A DNA stretch of 64,000 nt from Symbiodinium natans (lineage: Eukaryota > Sar > Dinophyceae > Suessiales > Symbiodiniaceae). The stretch is taken from NCBI GenBank assembly GCA_905221605.1, contig CAJNDS010002460.1, positions 187,624 through 251,623 on the forward strand, written 5' to 3'. Shown piece by piece: positions 60,464-64,000 of this stretch (within the stretch, counting starts at the first letter, position 1; every line of letters starts with the position of its first letter). The position numbers and the translations under genes are program-made. Under the pieces are notes generated by a model. The model ran no database searches. It saw only the letters and a program-made list of their open reading frames with translations, and was not told where the DNA came from.

Positions 60464-60542
60464 ACCTAGAGGACCTACGGGCTCCCGTCCTGCAGGCTCA
60501 TGAAAGGTGCAATCGCCTCCCCGACATCCTCGCGCAGCAAGG
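60464..60542 (+). CDS. Exon candidate, coiled-coil-like
   Basis: GCCTACCTTAG|AC reads LEDLRAPVLQAHERCNRLPD, then ILAQQ, ending AAGG|GTTTGG. Confidence 0.6.
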
Positions 60543-60565
60543 GTTTGGGGGTTTAGGGGGTTTCG

Positions 60566-60674
60566 GGGGTTGGGGTTTAGGGTTTAGGGTTTAGGGTTTA
60601 GGGTTTAGGGTTTAGGGTTTAGGGTTTAGGGTTTAGGGTTTAGGGTTTAGGGTTTAGGGTTTAGGGTTTAGGGT
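60566..60674 (+). repeat. Interstitial TTTAGGG array in a probable intron
   Basis: About 15 TTTAGGG units between exon candidates 60464-60542 and 60765-60843, in the same orientation as those exons. Confidence 0.9.
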
Positions 60675-60764
60675 CTCTTACCCTGGTTTAAGGGGGTTAG
60701 AGCGGCTTGGGGTTTGACGTTTAGGGTTTGGGGTTTAGGGTGTAGGGTTTAGGCTTTCACGTAG

Positions 60765-60843
60765 GCCCTGCCGAACCTCGAGCTGAACGTCTTGAGGGGG
60801 TCATGGTGTGGGGCAGATGGTGGAAAAGCCCAAGAAGCAAACG
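60765..60843 (+). CDS. Exon candidate with telomere-unit donor
   Basis: CTTTCACGTAG|GCC reads ALPNLELNVLRGSWCGADGG, then KAQEAN, ending AAACG|GTTTAG. Confidence 0.6.
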
Positions 60844-60985
60844 GTTTAGGGTTTAGGGTCCAGGGTTCAAGGTTTAGGGTTTAGGGTTTATAGGGCTTAG
60901 AGTTTAGGGTTTAAGGTCTAGGGTGGGACTTGCTTGGCTTGTGGTGAATCGTGGGTTTAGGGCCTTTCAGAATTGAGTTTAGGGT

Positions 60986-61113
60986 TTAGGGTTTAGGGGG
61001 TTCTGAGCTGCAAACACAAAATGCGACTTCATAGGCACCTGACCCCAGCACGCCGTGCACCTCCCCTCCCTGAGACGGGCTACCGTCGGTGAACATGCCT
61101 GAGTGAGTCGTGG
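60986..61113 (-). CDS. Exon candidate with FTDGS motif
   Basis: ACCTAAG|CC reads THSGMFTDGSPSQGGEVHGV, then LGSGAYEVAFCVCSSE, closing in a TTTAGGG array. (F/Y)TDGS is the first active-site motif of RNase H domains of retroelements, but nothing else confirms that. Another minus frame, part of 60979-61461, is open too. Confidence 0.45.
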
Positions 61114-61149
61114 CTTAGGTGTTGTAGGGTTCAAGAGGGAGTTTATAGG

Positions 61150-61260
61150 CTTGGTAGCCCAATAACCATACTTAACAAGGGCACCCCTTTTGGGGTTGGT
61201 TATGTTGGAAGGGAGCCTGGAACCCCAAAAGAGGGAAAAGGGCACCACTGGGCCACCAAG
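61150..61260 (+). mobile_element. MITE-like family A, copy 5
   Basis: Left CTTGGTAGCCCAATA pairs with right CACTGGGCCACCAAG. The core GGGCACCCCTTTTGGGG and GAAAAGGGCACCACTGGG match the family. Confidence 0.7.
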
Positions 61261-61350
61261 TAGGGTCTGTGGTATGGAGAACACACAGTCGCCAAGAGGC
61301 CACCCAAGTGGTAGCAACCGGGAACAGGCTTGAATTGACAGAGACGAAAG

Positions 61351-61353
<3 letters not shown>

Positions 61354-61381
<28 letters not shown>

Positions 61382-61392
61382 AAAAAAAAAAG
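61354..61392 (-). repeat. C-run then A-run (minus strand T-run then G-run)
   Basis: About 19 C followed by about 20 A. It belongs to the recurring T(n)G(m) type. Confidence 0.9.
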
Positions 61393-61514
61393 AACAACAT
61401 CAGAAAGAAACAAGAACACCCAGTGCTCGCAAGCTCTGTACCCGCGGACCTTTTGGCCCAAGAAATCCTAAGCCCTGGCCCGCGCCCCCAAGATGTACCC
61501 TAAACCCTAAGCCC

Positions 61515-61603
61515 TAAACGCTAAAAGCACAACCCCACAATGTGACAACGTGGGCCTTGCCCAACTTCGGCTCGTAGCTCCTCAGCCGAAGCCAAGCCAC
61601 GGG
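61515..61603 (+). CDS. Exon candidate
   Basis: Reads TPQCDNVGLAQLRLVAPQPK, then PSHG, ending CACGGG|GTAGGT, a good donor. The left boundary is in CCCTAAA-like sequence. Confidence 0.55.
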
Positions 61604-61679
61604 GTAGGTGTTTAGGTTCATTTATAGGGTCTAGGGTTTGGGGTTTAGGGATTAGGGGTTGTTTCGGGTTTTGCCTTAG

Positions 61680-61767
61680 GGTACGCCATGGGATTCAGAA
61701 AGAGTCGGGACAAAACCATTTCAGCATGCAAAGGGGGATCTCGGAGAATTAGGAGTTGCCCACCCCT
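61680..61767 (+). CDS. Exon-like island open in several frames
   Basis: GGGTTTTGCCTTAG|GG precedes TPWDSERVGTKPFQHAKGDL or MGFRKSRDKTISACKGGSRR. The acceptor is convincing, the frame is not decided. Confidence 0.4.
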
Positions 61768-61879
61768 AAAACCCGTAAACCCGAAACCTTAAAACACGAC
61801 TACGCTCACTGGGAGCTTCCTGGCCCAGAGGGTTTAGGGTTTAGGGTATAGGGTTTAGGGTTTAGAGTTTAGTGCTTAG

Positions 61880-62059
61880 GCTAAGGAGCACGGTGGAGAA
61901 ACATCCTTGGTTGTTTCGGGTTTACAGAAACAAGGGGTTTTCGGGGCTTCGAGGAACCCAGCAAAGAAACATGCACCTCAACAAGTGGACTATTCAAATT
62001 GTGACCTTAAAGATAAGAAGCCGCCCGTGATGGAAGGTGTAAACTATCACCCCTGCTAG
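61880..62059 (+). CDS. Probable terminal exon, 59 codons
   Basis: AGTGCTTAG|GCT reads AKEHGGETSLVVSGLQKQGV, FGASRNPAKKHAPQQVDYSN, then CDLKDKKPPVMEGVNYHPC and TAG. A second plus frame is open for 49 codons. The AG|G context and composition favour this one. Unknown family. Confidence 0.6.
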   Translation, partial: AKEHGGETSLVVSGLQKQGVFGASRNPAKKHAPQQVDYSNCDLKDKKPPVMEGVNYHPC

Positions 62060-62182
62060 TTGCAGGGTTTGGGGTTGCAGGCTATATTTCTAAGGAGAGT
62101 CCATAATATACAAAACCCAGGGGTACCACAAACCCTAAACCCTCCTAAACCCGAAACCCTAGCCCCTAAACCCCAAACCCAT

Positions 62183-62273
62183 ACTAGAGTACACAACACA
62201 TATCAGTCGCAACTGTTCTCCAGGGGCGGCACCCAGGAGCGACGATGTCACTGGTGCTGGTACTCAACTTGAG
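62183..62273 (+). CDS. Exon-like island open in three frames
   Basis: One frame reads EYTTHISRNCSPGAAPRSDD, then VTGAGTQLE|GTACTC, with a consensus donor. The other two plus frames are also open. Confidence 0.4.
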
Positions 62274-62433
62274 GTACTCATCCGTCCTTGTAGGGTTTAG
62301 GGTTTGGGGTTTAGGGTTTAGGGTTTAGGGTTTAGGGTTTAGGGTTTGGGGTTTGGGGTTAGGGCTCAGGGTTCAGGGTTTAGGCTGCAGCCGTCCTTCC
62401 CCCAGCCGGTTTTAAGCCTTGTAGACTTTACAC

Positions 62434-62589
62434 ACGATCCTGAAACCTAAACTCAACAGACTCGAAACCTCTGCACTTACTACTAGACTTGACCCCCATG
62501 GGCACGCAGTAACGATCCTGAAACCTAAACTCAACAGACTCGAAACCTCTGCACTTACTACTAGACTTGACCCCCATGGGCACGCAGTA
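62434..62589 (+). repeat. Perfect 78-bp tandem duplication
   Basis: 62434-62511 and 62512-62589 are identical (start ACGATCCTGAAACCTAAACT, end GGGCACGCAGTA). Being perfect, it is recent or an assembly artefact. Confidence 0.95.
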
Positions 62590-62597
62590 AGTGCCCC

Positions 62598-62737
62598 CGT
62601 GGGGGGGGGGGGGAGGGGGGGGAGGGGGGGAGGGGGGGGGAGGGGGGGGAGGGGGGGGGAGGGGGGGGCGGGCGGCGGGCGTGGGGGGAGGGGGGGGGGG
62701 AGGGGGGGAGGGGGGGGGGGGAGGGGGCGGGGAGTTT
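62598..62737 (+). repeat. Poly-G tract with periodic A
   Basis: G-runs of 7-13 separated by A or C. It lies directly after the 78-bp duplication. The Gly-rich frame (62591-62776) is an artefact. Confidence 0.95.
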
Positions 62738-62876
62738 TCTGGGGCTGGGGGTTTAGGGTTTAGGGTTACGATTTAGGGTTCAGGGTTTAGGGTTTAGGGG
62801 CTGCAACGGGAGGTTGAGGGCTCTTGGGAAGCAGCTCCCCTCAGTTTAGGCTTTAAGGCTTAATCCCTAAACCCTA

Positions 62877-62984
62877 CTTGGTAACCCAGCAGGCATCTCA
62901 GACTAATTCTTGTGGTTGGCTAATTTGCAAGGGAACCTTGAACCCCCCCTAAAAAAGGGCAAAGGGAACCACTGCGCTACCTAA
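62877..62984 (+). mobile_element. MITE-like family A, copy 6 (divergent)
   Basis: Left CTTGGTAACCCAGC, right CTGCGCTACCTAA, with the core AAGGGAACC and AAAAGGGCAAAGGGAACCAC. Confidence 0.55.
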
Positions 62985-63035
62985 ACACTAACCCTAAAGC
63001 CTAAACCCTAAACCCTTAGTCCTTAACCCTAAACC

Positions 63036-63126
63036 CTTAACGCCTCAATTACCCTCAACAGACAGAGCTCCTCCTCTCGGCACGGGACGCATTGATTGCC
63101 ATGACCTGGCTTGGACAACTTCAGAA
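63036..63126 (+). CDS. Exon candidate
   Basis: Reads LNYPQQTELLLSARDALIAM, then TWLGQLQN, into CCCTAAA. Possible acceptor CCTCAACAG. Other frames are partly open. Confidence 0.45.
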
Positions 63127-63269
63127 CCCTAAACCCCAAACCCCGAACTCCAAACCCAAAACCCTAAACCCTACCCTAAACCCCAAACCCAAAACCCTAA
63201 ACCCTATACCCTAAACCCCAAACCCAAAACCCTAAACCCTCAGTGTGTTTTCAAGGGCTTAGGGTGTAG

Positions 63270-63772
63270 GCCGCATCAACTGCTGCGCGGGCCCATACGG
63301 TTCACAGCGGCTCACGCTTCGCCATCCAGGCTTTCCCATTTGAGGACTCGGTGAGGGTTTAGGGTTTAGGGTTTAGGGTTTAGGGTTTAGGGTTTAGGGT
63401 TTAGGGTTTAGGGTTTAGGGTTTAGGGTTTAGGGTTTAGGGTTTAGGGTTTAGGGTTTAGGGTTTAGGGCTAATCCATAAACTTATAAACCCTAAGCCCC
63501 ATGCCTGTGACCTTGAATCTGTCTGGTTCTGCAGGCCCCGACCCGAAACTCTAAAGACTGCTAGGAAGAAAGGGTATCAAAACATCACTCCAACCACATC
63601 CGATGTCGAAACCCCAAACTTACACCAACACAAGCACCCCAAAAGCACAATCAGATCATCTCAACATACCAACGCAAAAAAACATCAAACGCATGACAAG
63701 GTCTCGACACTCGAACCTGGCCCTACAGCAATTGCGCATTGCTTGTTGCTCTCCCTAAACCCTAAACACTAA
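63270..63772 (+). CDS. Two-exon candidate with a TTTAGGG array in the intron
   Basis: 63270-63350 (GGTGTAG|GCC to GACTCG|GTGAGG, 81 nt) reads in one frame AASTAARAHTVHSGSRFAIQ, then AFPFEDS. The intron 63351-63534 contains 16 TTTAGGG units and ends GGTTCTGCAG. The next exon starts at 63535. In phase 2 it stays open for 78 codons (ETLKTARKKGYQNITPTTSD and onward), while phase 0 ends after nine codons. The long frame would pair with the other reading of exon 1 (PHQLLRGPIRFTAAHASP). Product unknown. Confidence 0.55.
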
Positions 63773-63795
63773 ACCCTAAACCCTAAACCCTAAAC

Positions 63796-63915
63796 CTGGG
63801 CTGTTCTCGAGGCCTCTGTGCAGTGCCTGCGCCCCTCCGCCTACTCCCAGAAATTGTGTCAGGGCTGTGTCTCGGCAGCCCTATTTGGGAGGGGGTCCAG
63901 GGCAGTCAACCCTAA
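63796..63915 (+). CDS. Exon-like island, Cys/Leu-rich
   Basis: Reads LGCSRGLCAVPAPLRLLPEI, then VSGLCLGSPIWEGVQGSQP, with the stop in CCCTAA. AACCTGGGCTGTTCTC recurs at 63965 after a matching array, so a ~168-bp segment is duplicated. Confidence 0.4.
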   Translation: MGCSRGLCAVPAPLRLLPEIVSGLCLGSPIWEGVQGSQP

Positions 63916-64000
63916 ACCCTAAACACTAAACCCTAAACCCTAAACCCTACACCCTAAACCCTAAACCTGGGCTGTTCTCAAGGACATTTACGTAGTTTCT

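Larger units (their letters stand above)
1..64000. repeat. Interspersed telomere-type heptamer arrays (TTTAGGG / CCCTAAA), both orientations, window-wide
   Basis: Runs of TTTAGGG or its complement, from 2 to about 30 copies, occur every few hundred bases from start to end. They alternate in orientation and are separated by non-repetitive islands. Degenerate units (TTTGGGG, TTCAGGG, TTTCGGG, TTAGGGC) are mixed in. TTTAGGG is the telomere repeat of plants, dinoflagellates, chromerids and some other algae. Here it is interstitial. Most stretches over 300 bp without another feature in this table consist of such arrays with short unassigned islands. Confidence 0.95.

Overview
This is eukaryotic nuclear DNA. 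Plant-type telomere repeats (TTTAGGG / CCCTAAA and many variants) are scattered through the whole window in both orientations, but never as one terminal tract, so this is interstitial sequence and not a chromosome end. Between the arrays lie islands of about 60-250 bp. Many are open in one frame, begin after an AG (very often AG|G) and end at GT or GC. That splice grammar, the TTTAGGG motif, a GC-AG intron in a recognisable PPPDE/DeSI peptidase and a copia-type RNase H remnant best fit a dinoflagellate or close alveolate relative. Chromerids, cryptophytes and other TTTAGGG-telomere lineages are not excluded.

Layout. 0-2 kb: telomere-type arrays, homopolymer tracts and one interspersed element. 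2.0-5.15 kb: a 9-bp repeat in both orientations (hairpin array) with two blocks of a 31-bp repeat. 5.2-7.1 kb: a ~110-bp satellite that recurs inverted at 53.2-53.9 kb. The DeSI gene (5.75-6.26 kb) is embedded in this block. 7.1-8.6 kb: a ~57-bp satellite. 8.6-12.5 kb: AG-rich long tandem repeats. 12.65-13.67 kb: plus-strand exon-like islands. 14.6-17 kb: two trinucleotide blocks flanking a duplicated region. 17-24 kb: islands on both strands. 24-33 kb: mostly minus-strand candidates, including two exons with SHIPPO/STPGR-like PGPGxY motifs. 33.6-33.9 kb: copia RNase H fragment. 34-39.3 kb: plus-strand candidates. 40.9-45 kb: minus-strand candidates including a J-domain exon. 45.5-51.3 kb: plus. 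51.4-52.8 kb: minus. 54.2 kb: a TIR element with TA-flanks inside a telomeric array. 55.9-64 kb: mixed strands, mainly plus.

The main idea is that the telomere-type arrays largely occupy introns, and that the repeat unit itself can supply a 5' splice site (G|GTTTAG) and a 3' splice site (TTTAG|G). Clear examples are 48711-49024, 57688-57767 and 63270-63350. Such exons have no start codon of their own, so ATG-to-stop ORF searches miss them.

Limits. An open frame of 30-40 codons is common by chance in six frames of this composition, and several islands are open on both strands. Only the DeSI gene, the copia RNase H remnant and, more weakly, the J-domain and STPGR exons rest on family resemblance. 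The remaining exon calls rest on splice sites, frame and composition, and their phases do not always join, so complete gene models are not claimed. No rRNA, tRNA, CRISPR array or prokaryotic feature was seen.
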